Source of the DNA: Pseudomonadota bacterium
Lineage (GTDB): Bacteria; Pseudomonadota; Alphaproteobacteria; Dongiales; Dongiaceae
Direction: 5' to 3'
Length of the DNA: 64,000 bases
Assembly: GCA_016183985.1 (NCBI GenBank)
Contig: JACPDN010000011.1
Location: forward strand, 248,001 to 312,000
Under the pieces are notes generated by a model, which did not search any database, was not told the origin of the DNA, and was given only the letters and a program-made list of their open reading frames with translations. This document shows, piece after piece, positions 8,610 to 17,127 of the stretch. Both the position numbers and the translations under genes were made by a program. The stretch's first letter is position 1. Each line of letters starts with the position of its first letter.

Positions 8610-8930
8610 CTAAGGGGTCACACTCTCAGAATTGTCCGTAGGGGAAGCGGGTTCGCCCACATCGCCGTCGGGTACCCCTTGCTGCTGTTGATCAGGCGCA
8701 GTCCCGTCCTGTTGTCCTACCGGAGACGGCTGACTGTCAGCGCCCGTCGTGCCCGGCCCCGATTGTGTATTGAGATCTTCTGGGGACTGCGGGCAGCCAG
8801 GTGTTGCTGCACTGCTGCAGTTCGGTCCGCTTGGCGTGATCTGATCGTCACTGTTGGATTGTTGCGCAAAGGCCACCCCGGCACTGAGGGCCAGCAAGGT
8901 CGTGGTGGTCAAGATCAGTTTTTGCATCAT
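8610..8930 (-). CDS. Secreted low-complexity Gln/Pro/Ser-rich protein, unrecognised
   Basis: This frame encodes 106 residues. The start at 8930 follows AGGAGATAGCAGA; a second ATG comes immediately after. A clear Sec signal peptide (KLILTTTTLLALSAGVAFA-QQ) predicts export with cleavage after residue 23. The mature part is low complexity, rich in Gln, Pro, Ser, Gly and Asp, acidic, and contains two Cys (PNCSSAATPGC) nine residues apart that could form a disulfide. No known domain is recognisable. It has its own terminator at 8553-8581. It could be an envelope-associated spacer protein, but no function is assigned. Confidence 0.65.
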   Translation of the reverse strand: MMQKLILTTTTLLALSAGVAFAQQSNSDDQITPSGPNCSSAATPGCPQSPEDLNTQSGPGTTGADSQPSPVGQQDGTAPDQQQQGVPDGDVGEPASPTDNSESVTP

Positions 8931-9054
8931 TCTGCTATCTCCTCTCTTACGGCAGTATCCAAAGAGAAGGCCTTGGCCAAAATGATGTTCCTCCGAATGC
9001 AGCATCTACCTGGCCCGTTCCGGATTCACGGTAATACCGCCCGCCTATATTCGC

Positions 9055-10026
9055 TCAAATCGCCAGGAGCGCAGAGTTCGTAGGCGGGCTGACCGGCAAG
9101 CCGGCCAACTGATTGCGGCGCCATTGCGCCGGAGTTACACCCATGTGTTGCTTGAAAACGCGCTGAAATGCCGCCTCCGATTGGTAGCCAGCGAGGCCAG
9201 CTGCCATGGCGGTGGAAACGCCAGGCTTCCTCAACTCGTTGGCCGCCAAAGTCATTCGAACATCCATGAGCAGTTCCGCGGCGGAACGACCAAGACTCTC
9301 CTGGAAATGCCGAGCAAAAGTCGCGCGCGACATACGACAGATGTTGGCAAGCTCTGGCAATGTCCAGGAATGCGCCGGCCGATTGAAGATGGCGGTGAGC
9401 GCCGGCGCCAAGCGCTGATGTTTAGCGAGCGTCAACAGTCCGGGCGGCCCTACCACCACTTCACCGGCGCATCGTAGTGAAACGGTGAAGAGTGCTGCGG
9501 AGAGAGCGTTCAGCAAGGCACGGCCACCGAGACTTTCAGCGGCGACTTCGCGACGCATCAACTCTATCAGCGTCGACATCTGTGCGCCGTGCGCGCCATT
9601 GTCGATGTCATCACGGCGAATGACGATACGGGGTGGCAAATAGTTGCGTAGCAGCTGGATATGCGACACCGACAGGAGGAACCGCCCGCACAGCATATCC
9701 AGGCGTTCACCGGGGCCGCTGTTCTCATGGATCAGTACATTGACGCCGGCACGACGGCGAACCGGAGCCACTACGCCCCCGCTGCCGTCATGAAGTAGAT
9801 GCGCGCGACCATCCGGTAGGATCAGCACGTCACCGGCTTTGAGATGCTGAGGCGGACCTGCGGCCGGATCCTCGAGCGTCAATCCGCCCTCGGTAATGAC
9901 ATGATATTGGATCTCCCCAGCCGCGGCTGCAGCGTGGTCGACCCGCCAGGGGGCGCCAAAAGTGCATCGGATATCCAGCTGTCCCTGCACGGAGACAAGA
10001 TCGAGAAGCCTACTCAGCCAGTCCAT
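9055..10026 (-). CDS. AraC family transcriptional regulator with N-terminal cupin domain
   Basis: This 323-residue regulator has an N-terminal cupin-type effector domain (residues 1-170; HLKAGDVLILPDGRAHLL is the barrel strand pair). The C-terminal AraC double helix-turn-helix spans about 220-305, with LPELANICRMSRATFARHF in the first HTH and GYQSEAAFQRVFKQHMG then TPAQWRR in the second. The start at 10026 follows GGAGGGAAA and replaces an in-frame upstream start at 10068. It is divergent from the AhpD-like gene at 10144, a common arrangement in proteobacteria, so control of that gene is the likely job. The inducer is unknown. Confidence 0.9.
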   Translation of the reverse strand: MDWLSRLLDLVSVQGQLDIRCTFGAPWRVDHAAAAAGEIQYHVITEGGLTLEDPAAGPPQHLKAGDVLILPDGRAHLLHDGSGGVVAPVRRRAGVNVLIHENSGPGERLDMLCGRFLLSVSHIQLLRNYLPPRIVIRRDDIDNGAHGAQMSTLIELMRREVAAESLGGRALLNALSAALFTVSLRCAGEVVVGPPGLLTLAKHQRLAPALTAIFNRPAHSWTLPELANICRMSRATFARHFQESLGRSAAELLMDVRMTLAANELRKPGVSTAMAAGLAGYQSEAAFQRVFKQHMGVTPAQWRRNQLAGLPVSPPTNSALLAI

Positions 10027-10143
10027 TTTCCCTCCGTATGAGACGAACAAGCATGAAATTGATATCATTCATCATTAAAAAACTCAAATGTGGTTCCCAA
10101 TTTGGAGGTACTACCAGCGCCAACCCCAACAAAGGAGCCATCT

Positions 10144-10680
10144 ATGTCCCGTATCAATACGCCCGCGGCCGAAGCTGCAACCGGCGCCACCGCCGAACTC
10201 TTTGGCCAGATCAAGAAGGCTGCCGGCCGCGTCCCCAACGCCTATGCCGCGATCGGCGCCCTGGAGCCCAATGTTCTGAAGGCGATGCTGCAGGCCGATG
10301 GCGCGCTGTCGGCGGGCACGCTTAGCAAACAGGATCGCGAAACCATCAAGATCGTGGTCAGCCAAACGGGCGGCTGCGACTATTGCGTCGCGGCCCATAG
10401 CCAGATCGGCAAGATGGTCGGCCTGCAGCCGGAGACGCTAAGACAGATCCGAACCGGCGAACCGACGGGTGAGACGAAGCGTGACGCGCTGATCCACTTC
10501 GTGCGCAAACTGGTCCGTACCAGCGGCACAATTGCGGAAGCGGAGTTCGACGCCATCCGAGCAGCCGGTTACACGGAATCGCAGCTGGTTGAGATTTCGC
10601 TCGCCATCGCGGTGATCGTATTCACCAACGTCTTCAATCGCATCAACGACACCACGATCGACTTTCCTGCCGTCGCCTAG
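10144..10680 (+). CDS. AhpD/carboxymuconolactone decarboxylase family protein
   Basis: This 178-residue all-helical protein of the alkylhydroperoxidase D-like family keeps the redox signature C78-D-Y-C81-x3-H85, the CxxC...H arrangement used by AhpD for peroxide reduction. The context VVSQTGGCDYCVAAH and the C-terminal VEISLAIAVIVFTNVFNR are family-typical. Such proteins reduce organic peroxides or act as thiol-disulfide partners; the electron donor here is unknown. The ATG at 10144 follows AAAGGAGCCATCT. The divergent AraC regulator shares the 117-base upstream region, which contains an A/T-rich stretch around 10045-10085 suited to promoters. A hairpin at 10712 follows the gene. Confidence 0.85.
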   Translation: MSRINTPAAEAATGATAELFGQIKKAAGRVPNAYAAIGALEPNVLKAMLQADGALSAGTLSKQDRETIKIVVSQTGGCDYCVAAHSQIGKMVGLQPETLRQIRTGEPTGETKRDALIHFVRKLVRTSGTIAEAEFDAIRAAGYTESQLVEISLAIAVIVFTNVFNRINDTTIDFPAVA

Positions 10681-10711
10681 ACAGCAGCCGGAAACCACAA
10701 CGCAAACGGGG

Positions 10712-10747
10712 TTGAGGCGATTTCGCAATACGCGCAAATCGCCTCAA
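10712..10747. terminator. Long perfect inverted repeat downstream of the AhpD-like gene
   Basis: TTGAGGCGATTT and AAATCGCCTCAA form a perfect 12-base-pair stem with a 12-base loop, extended outward by GGGG/CCCC after a 2-base bulge. There is no clear T-run, so it may be a weak or Rho-assisted terminator or an mRNA 3' end stabiliser. Confidence 0.5.
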
Positions 10748-10865
10748 ATCCCCGGCAAGCACATCATCGGAGAAGATCTCGTGAAAGCCGTCAGGAATTA
10801 ATACATTGTTCATCGACCGCTTTTAGAAGACCGCCATTCTTATATTCATCCCGGGGCTGTCTTCC

Positions 10866-13007
10866 ATGAAAGAGATTCCAAATCGGCCAGCGCTTTCGAC
10901 GGGCAATGTCGCGCGTCAGAGTCTTGCCTCACGCCTGCCATTGTCACTTAAAATCCTGTTGCCAATCGTGTTCGCTGTGGCGCTGGGCTATGCGACATCA
11001 ACTTGGGTGTCATCGGAGCGCAGCGGCACCATCGTCAACGACCTCGCCATGTCGGAGGGTCAACAGATGGCCCAGGCACGCGCGGCCGAAATGCAGGCGA
11101 TGTTCAACGCGAAATACCAGATCGCCTTCAGCCTGCGCGACGCCTATCTCGGCATGCGCGGCGAGAACGCACTCAACCGTCAGGCTTTCACGGCAGCACT
11201 CCGCGCTGCTCTCAAGGCAAACCCCGACCTCGTAGGCGTTTGGGCCGGGTTCCAGCCCAATGCCTTCGACGGCAACGACCAAGCCAGCATCGGCAGCGAG
11301 GGCGCCGATGAAACCGGCCGCTACGTGCCCTATGCCTATCCGGATAGCGGCCAGATCAAGCTCGACCCGATGAAGTCGCTCGACAAGCAGGATGCGAGCG
11401 GTGACTTCTACCAGATCCCGTTCAAGACGGGTGAGGATACGGTGCTTGAACCCTATATCTACGCGCTCGCCGGCAAGGACACCTTGCTCGTCAGCCTAGC
11501 CACGCCAGTAAAGGTGGACGGCAAAGTCGTCGGTGTCATCGGTGTCGACATGTCACTGGAGCAGATGAACCAGAACCTTCTCAAAGTGCGCCCCTACGGC
11601 ACCGGTTCGATCGGTGTTATTTCCAGCGGCGGCTTGATGGCGGCTTCGATCGACGCCAAGAATCTCGGCAAGCAATTCGCGACCTTGAGCCCGAGCTTCA
11701 AGGACGCCCTGCCCCGCGCCCAGGCCGGTGAGAGCTTCGCCATTACCGATTGGTCGAATGCGCTGCAGACCGATGTCACGCGCGTTTTCGTTCCCTTGAA
11801 GATCGGTCAGGTTGAGAAGCCATGGGCGGTGATGCTGAACTTGCCCGACGACAAGATCATGGCCCCAGTGCGCGAGGTCATGTTCGTCAACGCGATCATC
11901 GCAGCAGTCGTCGTCGTGCTGCTGGCCATCGTCATCATGATGCTGGTACGCTTCGTTGCCGCGCGCCCGGTGAAGGCGCTGACCCAGGCGGTCGACGCAC
12001 TTGCCCACGGCAACACCTCGGTCACGGTGCCAATGACCGATCGCGGCGACGAAATGGGCGTCATGGCAAAGGCGGTCGAGTTCTTCCGCCAGAAGCTGAT
12101 AGAGGTCGAAGATCTACGTCTCGCACAAGCCCAGGCGGAAAAGAATGCCGCCGAGGAGCGCCGCCATACGATGCTGCAGTTGGCCGACGGTTTCGAAGCC
12201 AGCGTGAAAGGTATCGTTCAGACGGTCTCGAGCGCCGCCACTCAGCTTGAGTCGAACGCGCAATCGATGTCCGCCGTGGCTGAGGAGAGTTCACGCCAAG
12301 CCAATGTTGTTGCCAACGCGGCGACCGAGGCCTCGCAGAACGTCACCACGGTGGCCGCAGCCTCGGAAGAGCTCTCCAGCTCGATCAACGAGATCAGCCG
12401 GCAGGTCGCTGAGAGCAGCGGCATCACCCGCGTCGCGGTCGACGAGGTAGCCAAGACCGGTCAGACGGTCGAAAGCCTCGCGGTGGCTGCCGAAAAGATC
12501 GGTGGCATCGTGCAGCTGATCAACGACATCGCCAGCCAGACCAATCTGCTGGCCTTGAATGCCACGATCGAAGCTGCCCGTGCTGGCGATGCCGGCAAGG
12601 GATTCGCGGTGGTGGCGTCGGAAGTGAAGAACCTGGCAACCCAGACTTCGAAGGCGACCGAGGAAATCTCCGGCCAGATTTCGGGGATGCAGGATGTGAC
12701 ACGGGCTGCCGCCGCTGCCATGTCGCAGATCCGCGGCACCATCAATCGTATCGACGAAATCTCGTCGGGCATCGCCGCGGCGGTCGAGGAGCAGTCGGCC
12801 GCCACTCAGGAAATCTCGAACAACGCACAACAGGCCGCCCGTGGCACCGATGAGGTCAATCGGAACATCACCGGCGTCAGCCGCGCCTCGGAAGATGCTG
12901 GCTCCGCCTCATCTCAGGTGTTGAGTGCCGCCGGCGACCTCTCGCGCCAGTCGCACGCCCTTGCCAACGAAGTCGACAACTTCATCGCCAAGGTCCGCGC
13001 TGGATAA
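10866..13007 (+). CDS. Methyl-accepting chemotaxis protein with double-Cache-type sensor
   Basis: This 713-residue chemoreceptor has a transmembrane helix at about residues 27-47 and a large periplasmic Cache-type sensor to about 335 ([12 protein letters not shown], then [14 protein letters not shown] and [13 protein letters not shown]). A second helix follows at about 338-362, then a HAMP linker ([14 protein letters not shown]) and a cytoplasmic signalling coiled coil. The hairpin tip [20 protein letters not shown] that binds CheA/CheW lies near residue 550. It senses a small periplasmic ligand and signals to the flagellar CheA pathway, implying a motile organism. No che genes are close. The ribosome binding site is weak. 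A strong terminator at 13028 ends the unit, which appears monocistronic. Confidence 0.95.
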   Translation: MKEIPNRPALSTGNVARQSLASRLPLSLKILLPIVFAVALGYATSTWVSSERSGTIVNDLAMSEGQQMAQARAAEMQAMFNAKYQIAFSLRDAYLGMRGENALNRQAFTAALRAALKANPDLVGVWAGFQPNAFDGNDQASIGSEGADETGRYVPYAYPDSGQIKLDPMKSLDKQDASGDFYQIPFKTGEDTVLEPYIYALAGKDTLLVSLATPVKVDGKVVGVIGVDMSLEQMNQNLLKVRPYGTGSIGVISSGGLMAASIDAKNLGKQFATLSPSFKDALPRAQAGESFAITDWSNALQTDVTRVFVPLKIGQVEKPWAVMLNLPDDKIMAPVREVMFVNAIIAAVVVVLLAIVIMMLVRFVAARPVKALTQAVDALAHGNTSVTVPMTDRGDEMGVMAKAVEFFRQKLIEVEDLRLAQAQAEKNAAEERRHTMLQLADGFEASVKGIVQTVSSAATQLESNAQSMSAVAEESSRQANVVANAATEASQNVTTVAAASEELSSSINEISRQVAESSGITRVAVDEVAKTGQTVESLAVAAEKIGGIVQLINDIASQTNLLALNATIEAARAGDAGKGFAVVASEVKNLATQTSKATEEISGQISGMQDVTRAAAAAMSQIRGTINRIDEISSGIAAAVEEQSAATQEISNNAQQAARGTDEVNRNITGVSRASEDAGSASSQVLSAAGDLSRQSHALANEVDNFIAKVRAG

Positions 13008-13027
13008 GCAACCCCGTCGGCCAAACG

Positions 13028-13066
13028 AAAGCCCGCATGCGACAGCAGCCGCCTGCGGGCTTTTTC
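13028..13066 (+). terminator. Intrinsic terminator of the chemoreceptor gene
   Basis: AAAGCCCGCA (13028-13037) pairs with TGCGGGCTTT (13054-13063), followed by a T-rich tract, 20 bases after the chemoreceptor stop. Confidence 0.88.
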
Positions 13067-13092
13067 TTTACGCAAATTGGCCGCTACCGAAT

Positions 13093-13126
13093 CCAACACC
13101 TGGAGTGTCCCAACACCTGGCGTGTC
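13093..13126. repeat. Two tandem copies of a 17-base unit
   Basis: CCAACACCTGGAGTGTC and CCAACACCTGGCGTGTC lie head to tail with one mismatch in the gap before the hemerythrin gene. Each contains ACACCTGG-x-GTGT, an imperfect dyad (ACAC...GTGT) that could bind a dimeric regulator. Confidence 0.75.
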
Positions 13127-13301
13127 ACGGAGTCCGAAAATATCATTCGGCTTGAATGGTAGGACGACGGGCCTGAATCTCGGCGGCACATCCTGCCCTC
13201 CGCATTGCGGCGTCGCAATTTTGGAGAGCTTTCAATTGAGACGAGAGTTAGTGCAATATGCGCTTGGAAGTAGCATCCACTTTAGAGTGAGCGTGTAAGT
13301 C

Positions 13302-13907
13302 ATGTACTCACTGCTGCCATCAATGCAAACTGGCATTTCTCACATCGATTCCGAGCACCAGGATCTGGTTGCGGCGATCAACCGGATCGAGGCAGCAGCA
13401 CTATCTCAAGATGCGCCAGCGGTTCTAGCCTGCCTAGACGCCTTCCGGACGGAACTTACGGGGCATTTTTTGAATGAGGAACGATACCTGCGCATGATGC
13501 AGTACCCGGCATGCGATAGCCATTCGCACCATCATGCGGAAGTGGTCGCGTCAATTGATCAACTGCGACGCGGCGTATCTGCGGGTGGCGTCGATCTGGC
13601 GAATGTTGCCCCCGAATGCTTTACCGATCTGCTTGGGGCCGTCGTGACGATGGATATGCGTTTCCTGAATTGGCTCGAAGACCAGCGCCTAAAGGGGCCG
13701 ACTTCGGGCGGCGGGCAGGCTCTGACGCGCCGCCCCACGCTTAAGCGCGCCAGACGCCGCAGCCTCGCCGCTTTTAAGCCGCGTTTTTTACGTGCTTTGC
13801 CCACGAGCGAAATGAGCCGGCAAGGCCGACTCCGACACGAAGCTAAGATTTTGATTTCTTTGCGGGAAATGGCGCACCCGGAAGGACTCGAACCTCCAAC
13901 CTTCTGA
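13302..13907 (+). CDS. Hemerythrin-domain protein with anomalous C-terminal readthrough into tRNA-Arg
   Basis: Residues 1-131 form a bacteriohemerythrin-type four-helix domain that would bind O2 at a di-iron centre. Visible ligands are H19 (DSEH), H55 and E59 (HFLNEE), H74 and H78 (HSHHH), and D118. The sixth position expected to be His (five before the Asp) is A113, so the ligand set is incomplete. After W124 the chain continues about 70 residues of basic, low-quality sequence and ends MAHPEGLEPPTF, the translation of the tRNA-Arg gene read on the wrong strand. Hemerythrins of this type end near residue 135, and a TAA in the +1 frame sits at 13690-13692, so a frameshift or lost stop is likely. 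The ribosome binding site is weak. The core call is good; the C-terminus is doubtful. Confidence 0.7.
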   Translation: MYSLLPSMQTGISHIDSEHQDLVAAINRIEAAALSQDAPAVLACLDAFRTELTGHFLNEERYLRMMQYPACDSHSHHHAEVVASIDQLRRGVSAGGVDLANVAPECFTDLLGAVVTMDMRFLNWLEDQRLKGPTSGGGQALTRRPTLKRARRRSLAAFKPRFLRALPTSEMSRQGRLRHEAKILISLREMAHPEGLEPPTF

Positions 13908-13946
13908 TTCGTAGTCAGATGCTCTATCCAATTGAGCTACGGGTGC
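13870..13946 (-). tRNA. tRNA-Arg (anticodon ACG)
   Basis: Read on the minus strand, 77 bases form a full cloverleaf. The acceptor stem is GCACCCG/CGGGTGC, the D arm holds AGCTCAATTGGATAGAGC, the anticodon loop is CTACGAA (ACG, wobble A expected to be edited to inosine), and the T arm carries GGTTCGAGTCC. The 3' CCA is encoded. The hemerythrin reading frame overlaps its 3' half on the opposite strand. Confidence 0.97.
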
Positions 13947-14386
13947 GTCTTGTTCAAAGGTGGGTGGCGGCGAATTTTATTGCTGCCAGCCGAGTTGGAT
14001 GTCTCGGCCCCCGAACGGTGGCGGAAACTAGCCAAAGCCGATCACCATTGCAAGTTATTTGGCGCGGGTTTTTCAAGGATCGACGGAGCCAGGTTATAGT
14101 CTTGTTTTAAATTGGAAAACTGGCTGCAGCGAAACTGCTCCGGGGTGTCATCGATGCGTTATCCACAGCCTGCAGGCGCGAATCTGTTGCGGCTGCGACG
14201 CCCGGTCCCTGTGGCCCTCAGGCCACCCTGTGGCGGCAATGGCACGACCTAGTGGGCCGAACCCGACTTGGGCTGTTGATTCTTGTCCTGAAAGCTGCGA
14301 AGAACTGTTTTTGGGTAATGGGTTGAGTGAAGCTGAGGGGGTTTGGGACTTTGCTTTCGCTCGCAGTTTTTCGGGGTTCGGCAAGC
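13947..14386. other. Intergenic region before the lipoprotein gene, with a consensus DnaA box
   Basis: No convincing gene is seen in these 440 bases. The region holds the upstream sequences of tRNA-Arg (minus strand) and of the lipoprotein gene (plus strand). A perfect consensus DnaA box, TTATCCACA, lies at 14159-14167; no second box, A/T-rich unwinding element or replication gene accompanies it. Frames through the region are Cys/Arg/Trp-rich and look non-coding. Confidence 0.55.
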
Positions 14387-15442
14387 ATGAAGAAACATGT
14401 CTGGCTCGCGGCCGTGGCCGCCGCACCGCTTGTGTTGGGCGGTTGCGAATTCTTCAACAACGCCCTGGCACCGTCGGTTTCCGGCGCGCCAATCGGGGCG
14501 GACGTGCACGCGGCCTCTGTGCCGACAGGTCAGCCGACCGGCACGCTGGTGGGCACCCGGGTCATAGAGATCCGCAGTGACCTTAGCCGCCTGCAGCAGG
14601 CGGTGCAGCAGCAGACCCTGAAGCATCAGGAGCTGCGGTCCAGTGCCGAGCGCAACGCGGCCGGCTATCAGACGACGGTAGGCGCCATCAACGGCAAGCT
14701 GCAGATGGGCACCACGCCGGGCAATCCGATGGTAACTTCGGCTTGGCAGCAGGCCCAGAATCAGCTCGATCAGATCGGCTCCGATCTCGACCAGATGAAT
14801 CGGCTGCAGAACGACGTTGCCAACAACGCCGCCTTCTCCAGCTACCTGCTCGATTCGATCCGCGCCTCATACACCGTTTCGGGTGCGGTCGACGAAGATC
14901 ACCGTCAACTGCGGGCTCTCGAGGATCAGACCAACCAGACGACAGTCTCGATCGACCGCCTGCTCAACCAGCTGTCGGAAGACGTTTCACGCCAGACCAA
15001 CTTCCTGGCCAATGAGCGTTCGAATCTGACCACACTGGCTGCCGGTGTGAATAACGGCCAAGTCTACGGCACCACGCTCGCCGCACGGTCCTATGCCCCG
15101 CCAGCGCAGCCTGCGCTGCCGCCGATGGCCGGCATGACGACGGGCCGCCCGCTGGTTGTCATCCGCTTCGACCGTGCCAATGTGAACTACGAGCAGGCGC
15201 TCTATCAGGCGACCTCCAAGGCGCTGGAATTGCGTCCCAACGCGGCCTTTGACGTTGTCGGCGTTGCACCGGCCGTCGGTCAGCCCGCCCAGGTCGCCCT
15301 TAACAGCGACATCGCCCGCACCAATGCCAATAAGGTGTCGCGTTCGCTGCTCAATATGGGCCTGCCGCCCGATCGCGTCGGCATCGCCCAGGTGACTGAT
15401 CCCAATGCGCAGGTCAACGAGGTCCACGTTTACGTGCGCTGA
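14387..15442 (+). CDS. Coiled-coil lipoprotein with OmpA-like C-terminal domain
   Basis: This frame encodes 351 residues. The start at 14387 gives a short signal peptide with lipobox VLGGC (Cys at residue 20), so the mature protein is lipid-anchored. Residues about 60-230 are Gln/Asn/Leu-rich and predicted to be long helices or coiled coil. After a Pro-rich linker (YAPPAQPALPPMAG), the last 95 residues look like an OmpA/Pal-type peptidoglycan-associated fold: VVIRFDRANVNYEQAL, then ARTNANKVSRSLLNMGLPPDRVG, which parallels the usual NxxLSxxRAxxVxxxLxxxGV pattern. The usual GHTD loop is absent, so peptidoglycan binding is uncertain. It probably bridges membrane and cell wall or forms part of an envelope complex. 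A strong terminator follows at 15479. Confidence 0.65.
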   Translation: MKKHVWLAAVAAAPLVLGGCEFFNNALAPSVSGAPIGADVHAASVPTGQPTGTLVGTRVIEIRSDLSRLQQAVQQQTLKHQELRSSAERNAAGYQTTVGAINGKLQMGTTPGNPMVTSAWQQAQNQLDQIGSDLDQMNRLQNDVANNAAFSSYLLDSIRASYTVSGAVDEDHRQLRALEDQTNQTTVSIDRLLNQLSEDVSRQTNFLANERSNLTTLAAGVNNGQVYGTTLAARSYAPPAQPALPPMAGMTTGRPLVVIRFDRANVNYEQALYQATSKALELRPNAAFDVVGVAPAVGQPAQVALNSDIARTNANKVSRSLLNMGLPPDRVGIAQVTDPNAQVNEVHVYVR

Positions 15443-15478
15443 TAAGCCTTTAGTCCTCTGCACATAACCACGAACCGG

Positions 15479-15510
15479 AAACCGGCGCCCAAATCTTGGG
15501 CGCCGGTTTT
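15479..15510 (+). terminator. Intrinsic terminator of the OmpA-like lipoprotein gene
   Basis: AAACCGGCGCCCAA pairs perfectly with TTGGGCGCCGGTTT around a 3-base loop, ending in TTTT. It lies 36 bases after the stop codon. Confidence 0.9.
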
Positions 15511-15578
15511 CATTTGGGCCTCGATCCAAGGGAAGATTAGGCGCGTAATGAGACGGATGCCGTTCCGGGGAGGTTCCC

Positions 15579-15998
15579 ATGCGCCTGGCCGCAGCCCTCA
15601 GCCTTTTCCTGTTCCTGCTGGCACCATTCGCCCAGGCGGAGAGCAGCGCGGCTGACCACGCCCAGTTCCAGGAAATCATCACACGCCAGATATTGGCCTT
15701 CGAGGCAAATGACGGCGTCACCGCATTCGGCTTCGCCTCTCCCGATCTGCAGGCCAAGTTCGGGACGCCGGCCATTTTCATGGAGATGGTGAGGAGCGGC
15801 TACGCGCCAGTCTATCAGCCGCGCTCGGTCGAGTTTCGCGCCGTCGTCGAGCGTGATACCGGCCCCGAGCAGCAGGTTTTCATCATCGGCCCCGATGGCA
15901 GGAGCTATATCGCCCACTATATGATGGAGCGGCAGCCGGATGGATCCTGGCGCATCAGCGGCTGCTATCTCGAACCGGCCCAGGACGAAAGCGTGTGA
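15579..15998 (+). CDS. DUF4864 exported protein
   Basis: This 139-residue protein has a Sec signal peptide (LSLFLFLLAPFAQA-ES). The mature part matches the DUF4864 family: ITRQILAFEANDG, TAFGFASPDLQAKFG, MVRSGYAPVYQPRSVEF and a final GSWRISGCYL. The fold is expected to be NTF2-like/cystatin-like with no known activity. Its stop is followed immediately by the ATG of the DUF3750 gene (no gap), so the two are co-translated and probably act in the same envelope process. Confidence 0.8.
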   Translation: MRLAAALSLFLFLLAPFAQAESSAADHAQFQEIITRQILAFEANDGVTAFGFASPDLQAKFGTPAIFMEMVRSGYAPVYQPRSVEFRAVVERDTGPEQQVFIIGPDGRSYIAHYMMERQPDGSWRISGCYLEPAQDESV

Positions 15999-16760
15999 AT
16001 GCGCGTGCTGTTCTGGATTTTACTTGCCCTCTTCCTCGTCCCGCTTGCCGTCAGCATTGGCCGCGGGATCGCCTATGATGGTTCGTGGCGCGATGCGCCG
16101 CGGCATGCCTCTGGCCTGGCGCCGGATCCAGCCAAGACGCCGGAAGCCATCGTGCAGATCTATTCGGCGCGGGCCTTCAACTGGCGCGGCTATGTGGCAA
16201 CCCACCCATGGATTACCGTGAAGCATCAGGGCGCCCAGAGCTATACCCGGTACGAGGTTGTCGGCTGGGGCGGCGGACAGGCGCTAAAAGTGAACTACGC
16301 CTTGCCGGACGGTTATTGGTTCGGCGCCGAGCCGCATGTGATGGCCGAGTATCGCGGCCCTGGAACGGAGCAGTTGATCGATCGTATCGAAGCGGCCGTC
16401 GCCAGCTACCCCTTCAAGGATCAATATCGCAGCTGGCCGGGGCCAAACAGCAATACGTTCCTGGCGCATGTCGCACGCGAGGTGCCGGAGCTGCGACTCG
16501 ACATTCCAGCCAATGCGATCGGCAAGGATTATCGCGCCTGGGATGCGCCGGTCGGCCTTTCCCCCAGCGGTACCGGCGTGCAGGCATCGCTACTCGGCGT
16601 CGCCGGCCTGACCCTCGGCCTGGAGGAAGGAATCGAGGTCAATGTGCTCGGCCTCAATCTTGGCGTCGACTTTCTGCGCCCGGCCTTGCGTGTGCCGGGT
16701 CTCGGCCGCATCGGCTTTCCCGAGGAAGTCGAACGCCAGCCGGAACTGGCCGCCGACTAA
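15999..16760 (+). CDS. DUF3750 protein
   Basis: This 253-residue protein begins with a membrane anchor or uncleaved signal (VLFWILLALFLVPLAVSIG). The DUF3750 region follows: VQIYSARAFNWRGYVATHPW, then VGWGGGQALKVNYALPDGYW, and PGPNSNTFLAHVAREVPEL. The last block, with Asn and His in a TF-AH context, is the most conserved part of the family and recalls NlpC-like or acyl-transfer folds, but no reaction is established. The gene starts directly after the DUF4864 stop. It ends 4 bases into the convergent YjbR gene. Confidence 0.82.
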   Translation: MRVLFWILLALFLVPLAVSIGRGIAYDGSWRDAPRHASGLAPDPAKTPEAIVQIYSARAFNWRGYVATHPWITVKHQGAQSYTRYEVVGWGGGQALKVNYALPDGYWFGAEPHVMAEYRGPGTEQLIDRIEAAVASYPFKDQYRSWPGPNSNTFLAHVAREVPELRLDIPANAIGKDYRAWDAPVGLSPSGTGVQASLLGVAGLTLGLEEGIEVNVLGLNLGVDFLRPALRVPGLGRIGFPEEVERQPELAAD

Positions 16761-17116
16761 AGTTCCAGCCCGAGCTCGGCCTTGATAGCCTTCGTGAGCT
16801 TCTTCGCCACCAGCCGGTACGCCGTTTCGATATAGGCCTTGAGATCCCTGTCGCTCAGCGCCTTTGGTTTCTCCACCTGCACCCATTTGGCGCGGGCCAG
16901 ATATGGTGCCGGGATGATGCCCTTCTGCTGACGTAGCAGGTCATAGGACATGTCGCTGCATTTGAAGCTGAACTTGACGCCATCGCCCGGCCCCCAATTA
17001 TTGGCGACGGCGAAGATCTTCCCGCCGATTTTCCAGACCGAGGCACCGCCCCATTGCACGACATTGGTCGTCTTGGGCAACGCGCGGCAGAACTTGTCGA
17101 ATTCGTCGCGCGTCAT
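16757..17116 (-). CDS. MmcQ/YjbR family protein
   Basis: This 119-residue protein matches the MmcQ/YjbR family (CyaY-like fold, DNA-binding suggested by structure). It has LPKTTNVVQWGGASVWKIGGK, then FAVANNWG, FKCSDMSYDLLRQQKG and PAPYLARAKWVQVE with a basic C-terminus. Function in the cell is not defined. It starts 11 bases after the kup stop and is likely a second cistron of the kup transcript. It converges on the DUF3750 gene with a 4-base overlap. Confidence 0.85.
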   Translation of the reverse strand: MTRDEFDKFCRALPKTTNVVQWGGASVWKIGGKIFAVANNWGPGDGVKFSFKCSDMSYDLLRQQKGIIPAPYLARAKWVQVEKPKALSDRDLKAYIETAYRLVAKKLTKAIKAELGLEL

Positions 17117-17127
17117 GAGGCCCTGCC

